From Shewanella polaris (GTDB taxonomy: Bacteria; Pseudomonadota; Gammaproteobacteria; Enterobacterales; Shewanellaceae): DNA of 64,000 bases. The stretch lies in assembly GCF_006385555.1 (NCBI RefSeq), contig NZ_CP041036.1, positions 4,216,001-4,280,000 of the forward strand. The letters run 5' to 3'. The position numbers were made by a program, and so were the translations under genes. The notes below the pieces were generated by a model, which was not told the origin of the DNA, made no database searches, and saw only the letters and a program-made list of their open reading frames with translations. This document shows, piece by piece, positions 1 through 10,280 of the stretch (positions within the stretch are counted from its first letter, which is position 1; every line of letters starts with the position of its first letter).

Positions 1-1
1 C

Positions 2-1291
2 ATAATCCACACGTTAAAGGTCTATTCACGCTTTACCTTTGACTATCCTTACCCTACGGCCAATAGCGTCAATGGCCCAGTAGGCGGCATGGAATACCCA
101 ATGATTAGCTTTAATGGTCCGCGCACTATTTGGCATGACGATGAAAGCCGCACGTATACCTTGTCTGAAAAACAATTCTTAATCGGCGTGGTGATCCATG
201 AAGTGGGCCATAATTATTTCCCGATGATTGTAAACTCAGACGAGCGCCAATGGACCTGGATGGACGAAGGCTTAAACAGCTTTTTAGACGGCATAGCAAC
301 CCGCGAATGGGACCCTAACCTATCGTGGGGACGTGAGCCTAGTGACGTACTTGAGTACATGAAGTCTAACGTACAAGTGCCTGTGATGACCCAGTCAGAC
401 AGTGTATTACAGCTTGGGCCAAATGCTTATATTAAGCCTGCGGTGGCATTAAACATTTTACGCGAAGTGGTTTTAGGCCGTGAGCTATTTGATTTTGCCT
501 TTCAAGAATACAGCCGCCGCTGGATGAATAAGCGTCCAACACCAAGCGACTTTTTCCGCACCATGGAAGAAGCCTCAGGAGTCGACTTAGATTGGTTTTT
601 CCGTGGCTGGTTTTACACCACAGATCATGTGGATATTTCACTCGACCGTATATACAAATTACGTTTAGACACGAATAATCCTGATATTGATTTTGAACGC
701 CGTCGTCAGGCATACCAAGAAAAACCGATGCCATTGTCTGTTAAGCATAATCAGCAAAGTGGTCAAAAAACTTGGGTTGAATTAAATGCTGACAATACCG
801 ATTATCATGATCAGCATGATCAATTTAGTGTCACCAATAAACAACGTAATAAGTACAACAAGAAGCACGCGGAACTCGATCCATGGGAGCAACAAGCCCT
901 GGCACGAGCATTAAAAGAAGATAAAAATTATTACGTGTTCAACTTTAGTAATCTTGGCGGTTTGGTGATGCCAATATTACTCGATCTCACTTTTGAAAAT
1001 GGTGATACTGAGTCAATGATGATTCCGGCTGAAATTTGGCGTCGTTCACCGTTTGAAGTCAACAAACTGATTGTGACTGACAAAGATAAGATATTGGTGT
1101 CTGCGGTAGTCGATCGTCGTGGTGAAACCGCCGATGTAGACATTGAAAACAACTATTATCCTAGACAAATTATTCCATCGCGCATTGAAGCCTTTAAAGA
1201 AGAGGAGCGTAAAGGGAATAAGTATCGCGATATCATGCACGATAACAAAGAAGCGTTAAAAGACCCTGACATTAAAGTGAAGAAAAAATAA
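2..1291 (+). CDS. M1-family zinc aminopeptidase, C-terminal part (5' end outside window)
   Basis: The reading frame is open from base 2, so the gene starts before the window; the ATG at 89 is only an internal methionine. The fragment has the M1 substrate motif GGMEYP (M1 enzymes use GxMEN or similar) and the zinc motif HEVGH followed 18 residues later by the third ligand in WMDEG (about fragment residues 66-89). M1 enzymes remove N-terminal residues from peptides using one zinc ion and a Glu general base, the E of HEVGH. The rest of the fragment would be the helical C-terminal part, ending in a lysine-rich tail. The stop shares one base with the next ATG, so the two genes are translationally coupled. 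The cellular location cannot be judged without the N-terminus. Confidence 0.88.
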   Translation: MIHTLKVYSRFTFDYPYPTANSVNGPVGGMEYPMISFNGPRTIWHDDESRTYTLSEKQFLIGVVIHEVGHNYFPMIVNSDERQWTWMDEGLNSFLDGIATREWDPNLSWGREPSDVLEYMKSNVQVPVMTQSDSVLQLGPNAYIKPAVALNILREVVLGRELFDFAFQEYSRRWMNKRPTPSDFFRTMEEASGVDLDWFFRGWFYTTDHVDISLDRIYKLRLDTNNPDIDFERRRQAYQEKPMPLSVKHNQQSGQKTWVELNADNTDYHDQHDQFSVTNKQRNKYNKKHAELDPWEQQALARALKEDKNYYVFNFSNLGGLVMPILLDLTFENGDTESMMIPAEIWRRSPFEVNKLIVTDKDKILVSAVVDRRGETADVDIENNYYPRQIIPSRIEAFKEEERKGNKYRDIMHDNKEALKDPDIKVKKK

Positions 1292-1797
1292 TGCGTATTT
1301 CAATATTATTTTGGCTCAGTCTGGTGGGTTTATTATGTTTCGCTGGTGCGGCTAATGCCCACCAGCAAAAAGAAGCTTATACCAGTATCGTGTTTAATCA
1401 GCACAGTGGAATGCTTGAAATTCAGCATCGATTTTATCTGCATGATGCTGAACATGCGGCGCAACAGGTGATTGATAAAAATACCGATATTATTAGCGAT
1501 CCCGTTAGCCGCGAAGCTTTTGCTTACTATGCTATTTCAACGTTTTCGATGCAGGATCAACAGCTACACCCATTAACCTTGACCTATGTAGGTACGGAAT
1601 TACAAGGTAAGTATTTATGGGTTTATCAAGAAACACCGATAACGGCTGACATGGAAGGGTTTTATTTAAAAATGACCACCTTGCAAGAATTGTGGTCAAA
1701 GCAGGTTAATCATATAAATGTTGAGCGCGACAAAAAAGTGAATTCTGTCAGGTTACATGTTGGCGAAAGTTGGCATTACGTTGAAGTGGCAAAGTAA
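1291..1797 (+). CDS. DUF6702-type secreted protein
   Basis: A 168-residue protein with a clear signal peptide (hydrophobic residues about 4-20, then ANAHQQ), so it is exported. The remainder resembles the DUF6702 family: a beta-rich domain that begins with a His/Lys-rich stretch and the pattern Y-x-S-I-V-F-N, then L-E-I-Q-H-R-F. No catalytic motif is visible and the family has no established function. The ATG overlaps the stop of the M1 peptidase by one base, so it is probably co-expressed with it. The family name is from memory of the pattern. Confidence 0.7.
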   Translation: MRISILFWLSLVGLLCFAGAANAHQQKEAYTSIVFNQHSGMLEIQHRFYLHDAEHAAQQVIDKNTDIISDPVSREAFAYYAISTFSMQDQQLHPLTLTYVGTELQGKYLWVYQETPITADMEGFYLKMTTLQELWSKQVNHINVERDKKVNSVRLHVGESWHYVEVAK

Positions 1798-1834
1798 CTC
1801 TTAACGTTGCATGGCTGAAAGACTCTATCCATTT

Positions 1835-1864
1835 AAACTCACACGCATGGCTGCGTGTGAGTTT
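1835..1864. terminator. Bidirectional hairpin between convergent genes
   Basis: A perfect inverted repeat with 13-base arms (AAACTCACACGCA and its complement) around a TGGC loop. It lies between the end of the DUF6702 gene on plus and the end of the transporter gene on minus. The T-tract is only the three T of the stem, so termination efficiency is uncertain. Confidence 0.6.
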
Positions 1865-1967
1865 GTAAGTTAGTCATTCATACCAATTCCACTAGTGATA
1901 ATAAACGGCTATCAAACAGACTTATGTCCTGCTGTTATCCACCGATTATCTAACCTTATGGGGTAAA

Positions 1968-3701
1968 CTATTTGGGCTCAGGTACCGCCACAGCATCGAG
2001 GGCGTCAGCCAAGGTAGAATAAGTCACACATTGTACACCATCGGGCTTAAAGCCTGCTTTAGCTAAGGTTTTAAGCGGTTGAAATTGAAAGTCGGCCAGC
2101 AATACCCGAGTGTTATGGTGCTGACATTTATTGATAAATTTATATAAAGCAGACACGCCACCAGAGTCGAGTATAGACACCCCATCAAGATATAAAATCA
2201 CCCCATCTTCGTCGGTACTTAAATAGCCTAATTCGCCAAAAGCACTATCTGCTGCGGCAAAAAATAATGGACCATTAATTTTAAAGACTTTCCAGCGTGG
2301 CGGTAAGGTGACATTAACCAACTTTTTATGTTCGCTAATATCACGCACCTGAGTCATATCGGCCACTTGCTTCATAAACAATAATGACGCCAAAATAATC
2401 CCAAAGCTTATCGCGATGACCATGTCGAAGAAAATCGTTAATAACAAGCACACCATTAAAACAAGTATTTCACTTGAAGGGGCTTTTTTAATTAAATGAA
2501 CAATTTTAGGTGCTTCGCTCATGTTCCATGCCACCATAAGCAACAATGCTGACATACCAGCCATGGGAATATAAGCCAAAATAGTAGTAAGAGATAACAA
2601 TGACACTAATACCACAATGGCATGGATCATTGCCGCAAATGGCGTGACCGCACCGGCTTTATAGTTAGCAGCCGAACGAGCAATAGCCGCCGTAGCGGTA
2701 ATACCACCAAAAAACGGTGCAATAATATTACCAATACCTTGGCCGAGCAATTCGCTATTAGCGCTGTGTTTCTGCCCCGACATACCATCTAGCACTACTG
2801 CACATAATAATGATTCAATGGCGCCTAACATGGCGATGGCAAACGCTGCAGACAATAAATCACTGGCTAATTGCCAACTGAACACCAATGGCACGTCGTC
2901 GACTTGAGTACGTAACCAAGGCCATTGAAAATCGGGTATCATTGATGGAATACCCGCCCCAGTGGTGCCATCGGCCAAGGTAAAGCTAAAAGTGGAACCT
3001 ATGGTGGCCACATTAAAGCCTTGCTGATTCAATACCAAGGCGACAAGACTAGCAACAATAACGGCAGGAAGATGGGCTGGAACGGGCAACTTAAATTTAG
3101 GCCATATGATAAACACCAATAATGTGCTTACCCCCACAACCACTGTTGGTAACGACAATTCAGGTAACGCTTGGGATAATGCCACCACTTTACCCACAAA
3201 GCTTTCGGGCATTTCCTCAATACTTAGTCCAAAAAAGTCTTTTACTTGCAACACCGCAATCACCACACCAATACCGCCGGTAAAGCCTAAGGTGACTGGC
3301 TCTGGAATATATTGAATATATCGCCCTAGCCGAAACAGCGCCATGATGATCAAGATAATTCCAGATAAAATACTGGCAAGCAATAAACCAGACAGGCCAT
3401 ATTGGTGAACAATGGGATATAGAATCACCACAAACGCGGCAGTAGGACCCGATACGCTATAACGAGAACCACCAGATAATGGAATAATAAACCCGGCAAT
3501 AATAGCGGTATATAACCCATATTGAGGTGCAACACCAATGGCAATGGCCAACGCCATCGACAAGGGAATAGCAATAATGCCAACCGTTAAGCCAGCTAAT
3601 AAATCTTTAGAAAAAGTACTGGCTTTGTAAGGGGCGTCTTTAAAAGACTCTCTAAGCGCATTGCCAATACGAAGTGAAAATAAATGTGAGCGGTATTTCA
3701 T
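1968..3701 (-). CDS. dauA: SulP/SLC26 transporter, DauA-like
   Basis: A SulP-family inner-membrane transporter of 577 residues. It has about 12-14 membrane segments (start of transport domain LLAGLTVGIIAIPLSMALAI, then GVAPQYGLYT and the SVSGPTAAF signature) and a C-terminal cytoplasmic STAS domain with the LDGVSILDSGG motif. Along its length it matches E. coli DauA (YchM), an aerobic C4-dicarboxylate (succinate) transporter, better than sulfate permeases. The longest frame starts at a GTG at 3764. I prefer the ATG at 3701 because it gives a length and N-terminus like DauA. Substrate is inferred from the family; bicarbonate or sulfate transport cannot be excluded. It is convergent with the peptidase pair and separate from the efflux operon. 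Confidence 0.8.
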   Translation of the reverse strand: MKYRSHLFSLRIGNALRESFKDAPYKASTFSKDLLAGLTVGIIAIPLSMALAIAIGVAPQYGLYTAIIAGFIIPLSGGSRYSVSGPTAAFVVILYPIVHQYGLSGLLLASILSGIILIIMALFRLGRYIQYIPEPVTLGFTGGIGVVIAVLQVKDFFGLSIEEMPESFVGKVVALSQALPELSLPTVVVGVSTLLVFIIWPKFKLPVPAHLPAVIVASLVALVLNQQGFNVATIGSTFSFTLADGTTGAGIPSMIPDFQWPWLRTQVDDVPLVFSWQLASDLLSAAFAIAMLGAIESLLCAVVLDGMSGQKHSANSELLGQGIGNIIAPFFGGITATAAIARSAANYKAGAVTPFAAMIHAIVVLVSLLSLTTILAYIPMAGMSALLLMVAWNMSEAPKIVHLIKKAPSSEILVLMVCLLLTIFFDMVIAISFGIILASLLFMKQVADMTQVRDISEHKKLVNVTLPPRWKVFKINGPLFFAAADSAFGELGYLSTDEDGVILYLDGVSILDSGGVSALYKFINKCQHHNTRVLLADFQFQPLKTLAKAGFKPDGVQCVTYSTLADALDAVAVPEPK

Positions 3702-3869
3702 TGAGGCGATCCCATAACCAAGTAGGTCGAAAAGATACCCCTCATTATAGGCCGATTGCCTCACAGTACAATCAAATTAAATTAGCATTAAGTGATAATT
3801 TAATTATCATCATATTATAATGTTTTTCTGCATTTCAATAACCCAATATTGGCACCAAACTCTACCTAC

Positions 3870-3896
3870 AAAAAAGCCACCTAATAATAGGTGGCT
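3870..3896 (-). terminator. Rho-independent terminator of the efflux/two-component operon
   Basis: Stem AGCCACCT / AGGTGGCT with a six-base loop, followed on the minus strand by six T. It lies just after the histidine kinase gene that ends at 3914. Confidence 0.85.
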
Positions 3897-3913
3897 ACTA
3901 TCGTTATCCTAAT

Positions 3914-5167
3914 TTAACGGCTAAAGTTAATGGTCACTTTACGGCCGCTATTAGTTTCTATATTTTGGTAATCCCAATCATAGTGGTTAATTAAACGAGT
4001 GGTTAGCTCAAGCCCTAAACCAAACCCTAATTCTTCACTGTGGTGATGACCAGAATCAGACTCATTAATCATGCTAACAGATGTTGTCGATTGCTTAATA
4101 ATGACACGACCTTCAATGGTGTGTTGCAACGCATTACGGATTAAATTATTCAACACAATTCGACATAACGTTATTGGTAATTGATGAATTGAGTCATCTG
4201 TTTCGATACTTAATTCAATATCTTTTCCCTTGGTTAAATAGCTCAACTCTTGAACCAATTGACGGATAAGCTGGCCTAAATTGACTTCTTCCATAGGTAA
4301 GCTTTGATCTTCATGTCTTGTTAACCATAGTAAGGTTTCAGTAAGATCTGTCATGGTCAGGCCTGCACGCTCAATGCGATGAACAACTTGAGCTTGTTTT
4401 TCTGCACTTGCCCCTTTGCTTATCAGTTTTTGCAATAATTCTGTATTCGTTCGAATAACCGCAATCGGTGTACGCAGCTCATGGCTGGCATAACTTAAAA
4501 ACTGTTGCTCGCGGGCTAAACTGTCTTGGACAGAACGTAAACTGGTTTTAATAATATTGCCTAAGATATTTAATTCACTGTAATGAAAGTCTGGCATTGG
4601 TTGCTCAAGTTGTTGAGTATTGAGTCCTTTAGCCCAGTTCTTCAATCTCTCAACCGGAACCGTCACTCGGCGCATCACTAAAATGAGTACCACTGCAAAC
4701 GCCAAAATACCTAGCAAGCCAGTTAACAATATGACGAGAAAATACGGCGGCCCATCACCCTTAAACATACTGTGGCTATTGCGATCGAATACCGTTGATA
4801 CAAAACGTATTTCATCTCCAACTTTCATTTTCATAACGAAATAACCAGCGTCTGGTGGTGTTATAAAATTACCGCCAACAATTTTTTTATTCAGCACATT
4901 TAACTCGCTTGGCGGCTCAACCATTATTTGCTTTACGCTTTCGGGTAGATCTTGCCAACGAGAAGCCACCGTAAAGACTTCAAACTGATAAGGCTTACCA
5001 TCTGTAACCTGTTGCTGTCCTTGGGCATACATAGCAACCCGCATTGACGAATCCATGCCAGATATAAAATAATGTAGGCTTAAAATCGACAGGATCAAAA
5101 TAGTGCTGATACCGGTGATCAACATAGCCAACAATATATAAAGCCGAATACTGGGGATTATTTTCAT
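3914..5167 (-). CDS. Sensor histidine kinase of the efflux operon
   Basis: A 417-residue inner-membrane kinase. One membrane segment lies at about 8-35, a periplasmic sensor of about 105 residues follows, and a second membrane segment lies at about 143-165. A HAMP-like linker leads to the HisKA domain with YASHELRTPIAVIRT (phosphorylated His near 228) and a HATPase_c domain with N-box LNNLIRNALQHT and G2 box GFGLGLE. The G1 box (usually DxGxG) is degenerate: the stretch reads INESDSGHHH and is short, as in some PmrB/QseC-like kinases. It is the last gene of the operon. Its ATG shares one base with the stop of the response regulator gene, so it should phosphorylate that regulator. The inducing signal is unknown; a compound extruded by the pump is the natural guess. 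Confidence 0.88.
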   Translation of the reverse strand: MKIIPSIRLYILLAMLITGISTILILSILSLHYFISGMDSSMRVAMYAQGQQQVTDGKPYQFEVFTVASRWQDLPESVKQIMVEPPSELNVLNKKIVGGNFITPPDAGYFVMKMKVGDEIRFVSTVFDRNSHSMFKGDGPPYFLVILLTGLLGILAFAVVLILVMRRVTVPVERLKNWAKGLNTQQLEQPMPDFHYSELNILGNIIKTSLRSVQDSLAREQQFLSYASHELRTPIAVIRTNTELLQKLISKGASAEKQAQVVHRIERAGLTMTDLTETLLWLTRHEDQSLPMEEVNLGQLIRQLVQELSYLTKGKDIELSIETDDSIHQLPITLCRIVLNNLIRNALQHTIEGRVIIKQSTTSVSMINESDSGHHHSEELGFGLGLELTTRLINHYDWDYQNIETNSGRKVTINFSR

Positions 5168-5853
5168 TACAGATCAGATTCCTTTATCGCAAAACCATAA
5201 CCGCTAATAGTGTGCATCAATTTATGTTCATGCTCGGCATCAATTTGTTTACGTAAATTAAAAATATGCACTTTTAAGCTGTTACTGTCTGGTTGTTCGT
5301 CGCCCCACACGGTTTGCATTAATTTTTCGCGCGATACTGGATTAGGGCTAGCATTCATTAACACGGTTAAAATTTTCAACGCTGTTGGCGACAATTTTAA
5401 CTCCACATTGGCCCGATAAACCTGTTTTTGCTGTAAGTCGATTGATAAGTCGGCGACGGTAAGCTTTTGCACTTGGCCACTACGGCGCTTTGCCAACACT
5501 TTAATACGCACAATCAATTCTTCCATGGCAAACGGTTTAATTAAGTAGTCGTCAGTGCCATTGGCAAAACCATTAAGTTTATCATCTAGCGTATCGCGGG
5601 CTGTGAGCATTAATACTGGCACATCAATGCCGTCGGCGCGTAAAGATTTGCACACTTGCAAGCCATTCATCTTGGGTAAATTTAAATCCAAAATGACCAC
5701 GTCGTAATAATTTTTCTGAATTAAGCCAAGCCCTGCCAGTCCATTGGCGCTGTGATCGCAAAGAATATCTTCTAGTTCTAAATACTCAATCACCGCCGTC
5801 GCTAAATCGAGATCATCTTCAACCAGTAGTAACTGAAATTTATCGGTTGTCAT
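5167..5853 (-). CDS. OmpR/PhoB-family response regulator of the efflux operon
   Basis: A 228-residue regulator. The receiver domain (about 1-120) has the acidic pocket ED at 12-13, phospho-acceptor Asp56 in VVILDLNLPKMNG, Thr in MLTARD and Lys in YLIKPF. A winged-helix DNA-binding domain follows, with the SREKLMQTVWG and VHIFNLRKQID recognition region. It resembles the QseB/PmrA branch. An AAGGAG Shine-Dalgarno lies 10 bases before the ATG. It is co-transcribed with the RND pump (17-base gap) and the kinase. The direct repeat CTTAAC-N5-CTTAAC upstream of the operon (11732-11749) is of the type this branch binds, so autoregulation is likely. Confidence 0.9.
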   Translation of the reverse strand: MTTDKFQLLLVEDDLDLATAVIEYLELEDILCDHSANGLAGLGLIQKNYYDVVILDLNLPKMNGLQVCKSLRADGIDVPVLMLTARDTLDDKLNGFANGTDDYLIKPFAMEELIVRIKVLAKRRSGQVQKLTVADLSIDLQQKQVYRANVELKLSPTALKILTVLMNASPNPVSREKLMQTVWGDEQPDSNSLKVHIFNLRKQIDAEHEHKLMHTISGYGFAIKESDL

Positions 5854-5870
5854 CGAGCGGGCTCCTTATT

Positions 5871-8800
5871 TTATACTGGCGCTGTCGCGTCGTGATTTGG
5901 GCGTAATTTATTCATAACTTTAGTCATAAAGTCTTTTGTTTCACATTGAATCAATAACAATGACGGTGTTAGCAACAAGGTAATAACTGTGGCAAATAAA
6001 ATACCATACCCCAGCGCCGCTGCGGCAGGAATTAAAAACTGCGCTTGTAGTGAGGTTTCACCTAATAATGGAGCTAAGCCAGCAAAGGTAGTCACCGAGG
6101 TAAGCAATACCGCTCTAAGTCGCCCTGTGCATGATTCTACAATGGCATCGTGTACAGATAATCCTTCTTCTTTAATTAACTCGTTAAAGCGCGATACTAA
6201 CAACAAGCTGTCGTTTACCACGACACCACTTAACGCCAAAATACCGTTTAACGATAAAATACTAATGGTTAAGTCATTCCACCAATGGCCTAAAATAGCC
6301 CCAACAATACCAAACGGAATGGCGGTCATAATGATCATAGGTTGCACATACGACTTTAACGGGATTGCCAACAAGGCGTATATGGCAATTAACGCTAACA
6401 CAAACATTGATTCAATTGAGCTTGTGGTTTCCGCTTGTTGCTCTGCTTCACCAGCAAAGTTAAAGCTCACACTAGGATATTGCACCTCTAACTGTGACAC
6501 TACTGTGCGCTGAAGTTGACTAACAAGCTCGTTTGAAGCAATTTTGTCTTTGTCTAATACTGCACTAATATACACAGCTCGTTGGCTGTCTATGCGCGTA
6601 ATACTCGACGGTTGATAATCATTAAAAATGTCCGCAACGTGACTTAATGGCACTATGGTGCCGTCGCTGGTTCTTACATTGGCAAGCAGAATATCTTCTA
6701 TGGTTTGACGATCTGCATCTGGGTAACGCACCCGAACTTTCACTTCATCTTTGCCGCGTTGAAAACGTTGCACAACGCCGCCACCAAATGATTGCAATAC
6801 TTGAGCAGATAAAGTTTCAGTATCAAAACCTAACGCGCGGCCCTGCTTAGTTAATTCAAAACGATACTGTGGTTCGCCAAAATCTAAGTTATCGTCAATG
6901 CCGCTAACACCATCCATTGCTTCTAATACAGCTTTTAACTCGGTTCCAGCAGCAAAAACAGATTCACTGTCTCTCGCTTTAATTTCCACTTTAAAGTTAT
7001 CGAGCATCTCTTTTTTCGACAAGATTTTAAGTTTTTTAATGCCTTCCATTTGACCCACTAGCTCGGTCCATTTTGTGGTGAATTCTTTAAGGGTATACGG
7101 ACTATTACTGGCAAGCTCAACTTGAACTTGGCCTGAGTCACTACTACTTGCCATCACATGTAAACTGGTTAAATAGCTGTCTTTGTTGTCATCATCATTT
7201 TGTTGTGCCGATGGCTGTGCTAATGATTGCGCCAATGATAGTGCTGAAAGCTGAGCATCAACTTGCTTAGCGGCATTTTCTAAGGTCATTAAATTTTTAT
7301 AGGTTTGACCAAAGCTGGCGTCGTTTTGCATCGAAAAATCTGCCACCACAGTATCACCAGCAATATCAGGGAAAAACGCTACCCGCACACCACCCGTAAT
7401 CGGCATACTGGCAACGACAATAAATACCGTAATAAACAGCATGACGACTGCGTAACGGAAACGCAGTGCAAGTTCAATTGATGGTTGATAAATATCTCGA
7501 CTAAACCACTTTAAGCCACTGTCGGCAGCATGTTGAATATGATTAAACCATGACTTTTCAACCCGTTTTTTGGTATCAATATGGGCTAAATGCGACGGTA
7601 AAATAAATTTCGACTCAATCAATGACAACATTAAACAAATGGCAACAACAGTACCAAACTGGGCATAAATTTGCCCTAAACGACCTTCAACATTAGCCAA
7701 AGCCACAAAAGCCACTACCGTCGTTAGCACACCAAATATAGTCGGCGTGGCCACCTTTAACGTGCCTTTAATGGTGTTATTGATGTTATCGCCGTATTTT
7801 TGTCTGGTGCTGTAAACACTCTCTCCCACCACCACGGCATCGTCGACCACAATACCCAGCGCCATAATAAAGCCAAAGGTGGTCATTTCATTTAGGGTTA
7901 AGCCGGCAAAGTTGTTGGTCATAAAAAATAAGGTGCCAAAAAATACAAACGGTAGCCCTGCTGCAACCCAAAATGCCACTCGTAAGTTTAAGAATAACGC
8001 TAAAATGATAAACACTAGCGCGATACCGCTTAGGGCATTTTTAACCAATAAGCTTAACCGTTCGGTAATAAGAGTACTTTTGTCATGCCAAGAAGCGATG
8101 CTCACATTAGCGGGCAACATTGTTGAATTACGCCATTTTTCGATAACTTGTTTTGCTTGATCGACAATATCAACAATATCGCCGTTTTCATCCATAACAA
8201 TTTCAATCGCACTGGAATTAGCTTTGTTGTATCGCGACAATACAAAGGTGTCGTCGGCAAATTCGTCTTTAACGGTGGCAATATCGCCCAGGGTAATAAG
8301 CGAACCTTGGCTGTTGCTGATAATCGGAATAGCCATAAAATCTTCTAATTCATAGGCTTGTTCTGATACTTTTAAGCGTACGGTTTTGTCGTCGTTATAT
8401 AAACTGGTCGAAATTGATGCTGACGATTCGGCATTCACAGCATCAGACACTGAGGTTAATGTGAGTCCGTAGGCTTGCAACTTAGCTTCGTCAACTTCGA
8501 TAGAAATCATTGGCTCAGCTTTGGCCTTAATTTCTAAATCATGAATAGCAGACTGACTTAATAAGTCTGATTTAAGCTGTTCGGCTAACGCTTGCAAAGT
8601 TGCACGATCGGCATCACCGTATATTTCAATCCATAAGGCATGATCTTGCATGCGCATTTTATCGATAACGGGATTTTCCGCTTCGGTTGGAAAGTTATAG
8701 ATAGCGTCGACATTGGTTTTAATGTCGGTTAGCAAGGTGTCTAAATCATAAGAACTGGTTTTCTCAATCATCACACTACTGCCACTGGCATTAGATGTTG

Positions 8801-9068
8801 ATGTAATACGTTTAATACCTGGGACAGTTTCTAATGCATCTTCAATTTTAATCGCAATGCCTTCTTCTGCCAGCACAGGATCACCACTGTCGTAAGTGAC
8901 TGACACGGTAACTCTGTCGGGCTCTAAGCTAGGAAATGCTTCTTTGCGCAAGCTGGTTAACGAAAACAAGCCTACTATTATCATGCCTATTAACAGCAAG
9001 TTAGCCGCAACTGAGTTTCTAGCAAACCAAGATATTGCCCCAGTATGTGTTGATTGCTCGTCCAACAT
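5871..9068 (-). CDS. RND efflux pump inner-membrane subunit (HAE1-like)
   Basis: A 1065-residue proton-driven resistance-nodulation-division transporter. It has 12 predicted membrane segments in two halves, each preceded by a large periplasmic loop, as in AcrB and MexB. The first segment is SVAANLLLIGMIIVGLFSL. The proton-relay motif of membrane segment 4 is present as GIVVDDAVVVGES, with two adjacent Asp. It would form a tripartite pump with the adaptor and outer-membrane factor encoded just before it (3-base gap to the adaptor). Length and sequence fit the subgroup found in marine gammaproteobacteria; substrates cannot be predicted. A linker rich in Gln, Ser and Ala (SLAQSLAQPSAQQNDDD) in the second periplasmic domain looks low-complexity. 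Confidence 0.93.
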   Translation of the reverse strand: MLDEQSTHTGAISWFARNSVAANLLLIGMIIVGLFSLTSLRKEAFPSLEPDRVTVSVTYDSGDPVLAEEGIAIKIEDALETVPGIKRITSTSNASGSSVMIEKTSSYDLDTLLTDIKTNVDAIYNFPTEAENPVIDKMRMQDHALWIEIYGDADRATLQALAEQLKSDLLSQSAIHDLEIKAKAEPMISIEVDEAKLQAYGLTLTSVSDAVNAESSASISTSLYNDDKTVRLKVSEQAYELEDFMAIPIISNSQGSLITLGDIATVKDEFADDTFVLSRYNKANSSAIEIVMDENGDIVDIVDQAKQVIEKWRNSTMLPANVSIASWHDKSTLITERLSLLVKNALSGIALVFIILALFLNLRVAFWVAAGLPFVFFGTLFFMTNNFAGLTLNEMTTFGFIMALGIVVDDAVVVGESVYSTRQKYGDNINNTIKGTLKVATPTIFGVLTTVVAFVALANVEGRLGQIYAQFGTVVAICLMLSLIESKFILPSHLAHIDTKKRVEKSWFNHIQHAADSGLKWFSRDIYQPSIELALRFRYAVVMLFITVFIVVASMPITGGVRVAFFPDIAGDTVVADFSMQNDASFGQTYKNLMTLENAAKQVDAQLSALSLAQSLAQPSAQQNDDDNKDSYLTSLHVMASSSDSGQVQVELASNSPYTLKEFTTKWTELVGQMEGIKKLKILSKKEMLDNFKVEIKARDSESVFAAGTELKAVLEAMDGVSGIDDNLDFGEPQYRFELTKQGRALGFDTETLSAQVLQSFGGGVVQRFQRGKDEVKVRVRYPDADRQTIEDILLANVRTSDGTIVPLSHVADIFNDYQPSSITRIDSQRAVYISAVLDKDKIASNELVSQLQRTVVSQLEVQYPSVSFNFAGEAEQQAETTSSIESMFVLALIAIYALLAIPLKSYVQPMIIMTAIPFGIVGAILGHWWNDLTISILSLNGILALSGVVVNDSLLLVSRFNELIKEEGLSVHDAIVESCTGRLRAVLLTSVTTFAGLAPLLGETSLQAQFLIPAAAALGYGILFATVITLLLTPSLLLIQCETKDFMTKVMNKLRPNHDATAPV

Positions 9069-9071
9069 AAC

Positions 9072-10280
9072 TTACACCTCAACCTTAGCAAGCACCTTAA
9101 TGCCCACTTTAAAACTGCTTAAAGGGCGCTTAATAATCTGCATTAAGCCAGACTGGGTTTGCTGTTCGTTAGCGATAGGTGACACATACACAAAACCCTC
9201 TTTCTCAAATGCAATGGCGGCCGCTGATTTAGCAAGAAGTCCATTATCATCAACAAACCAAATATCACCTTGTTGCGAAATAGCCGATGAAGGTAATTGC
9301 CATAAATTGCTTAATGTTTTTCCGTTAATTTGCGCTTTAACAAAAGTGCCAGGGTATAAGTCAGCTTGTTGTGCAAGTGGATTATCAACCACCACAATTA
9401 ATGACCGTTGACGACTGGTTTGGGTTAAATGTTGCTCTACACGCTCGATATAACCTTGCCACTGGTTATGCCCATTAGCACTGTACAAGGTGACATTCCA
9501 AGGGGTTTTAGCCAGTTCAGCATTATCAAAATCGGGTAGGTTTTGCCATTGTAAATCAGATAATGGGACATTAATTTCCACTTCTGCAATACTGTATAAG
9601 GTGCCAAGTTGAGTGCCTGTCTGCACATAACTGCCAGGTTGAATATCACGGCTCACCACCAGCGCATCAAACGGTGCGGTAATCTTGGTGTACGCCACGT
9701 CTTGCTTGGCTTTTTTAAGCGCTAACTTGGCATTTTCTAATGCTGCGGTGGCTTGAGCCAGTTGCGGAGTTCTTAGTACTAGTGGAGAGGCTGGCTCGCC
9801 AGACAAACCTGAACGTAACCATTCTGATTTAGCTTGCTCCCCTTCACGTTGTTCTTCTAATAAATCAAGTTCAGCTTGAGCAACATCGGTTTGTGCTTGG
9901 GTTAAAGCTTGTTGGTAACTGATGTCATTAATCTGGCCTAATACAGTGCCTTTTTTAATAACCTGACCGGATTCAAACTGACGTGAAACACTGTCAATCT
10001 TGCCACTTATTTCGGCACTCAAGGTTAGCTCATAGCGCGGTGTTGCTTCACCAAAACCAATCACTTCAGCTTGATATTCTTGTCCACTTACAGCCACTAC
10101 ACCCACTTGTGGTAATAATGATACCGCTGTAGTTGTGGCTACTGGCTTTTCAATTTTCTCTACCTCTGGCGCTTTTTGATTAGGCGACGGCGGTAAGTGC
10201 GATGCGGTATACCCTACTGCAACAAAAATACTGCCCAATGATAATACAGTGACAATAACGTTTAGACGATTAAGCTTCAT
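9072..10280 (-). CDS. RND periplasmic adaptor (membrane fusion protein)
   Basis: A 402-residue protein with an N-terminal membrane anchor (about 6-27) and no lipobox. It has the barrel-sandwich lipoyl halves (ISGKIDSVSRQFESGQVIKKG and TAPFDALVVSRDIQPG), a helical hairpin between them and a beta-barrel domain after. It bridges the RND pump and the outer-membrane channel. Its start overlaps the end of the outer-membrane factor gene by 11 bases, so the two are coupled. The region after the anchor is Pro/Glu/Lys-rich, probably a flexible periplasmic linker. Confidence 0.92.
   Translation of the reverse strand: MKLNRLNVIVTVLSLGSIFVAVGYTASHLPPSPNQKAPEVEKIEKPVATTTAVSLLPQVGVVAVSGQEYQAEVIGFGEATPRYELTLSAEISGKIDSVSRQFESGQVIKKGTVLGQINDISYQQALTQAQTDVAQAELDLLEEQREGEQAKSEWLRSGLSGEPASPLVLRTPQLAQATAALENAKLALKKAKQDVAYTKITAPFDALVVSRDIQPGSYVQTGTQLGTLYSIAEVEINVPLSDLQWQNLPDFDNAELAKTPWNVTLYSANGHNQWQGYIERVEQHLTQTSRQRSLIVVVDNPLAQQADLYPGTFVKAQINGKTLSNLWQLPSSAISQQGDIWFVDDNGLLAKSAAAIAFEKEGFVYVSPIANEQQTQSGLMQIIKRPLSSFKVGIKVLAKVEV

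Noticed and set aside
432..734. Minus-strand frame inside the M1 peptidase gene
   Set aside because: It is fully antisense to a well-supported gene and shows no family motif.
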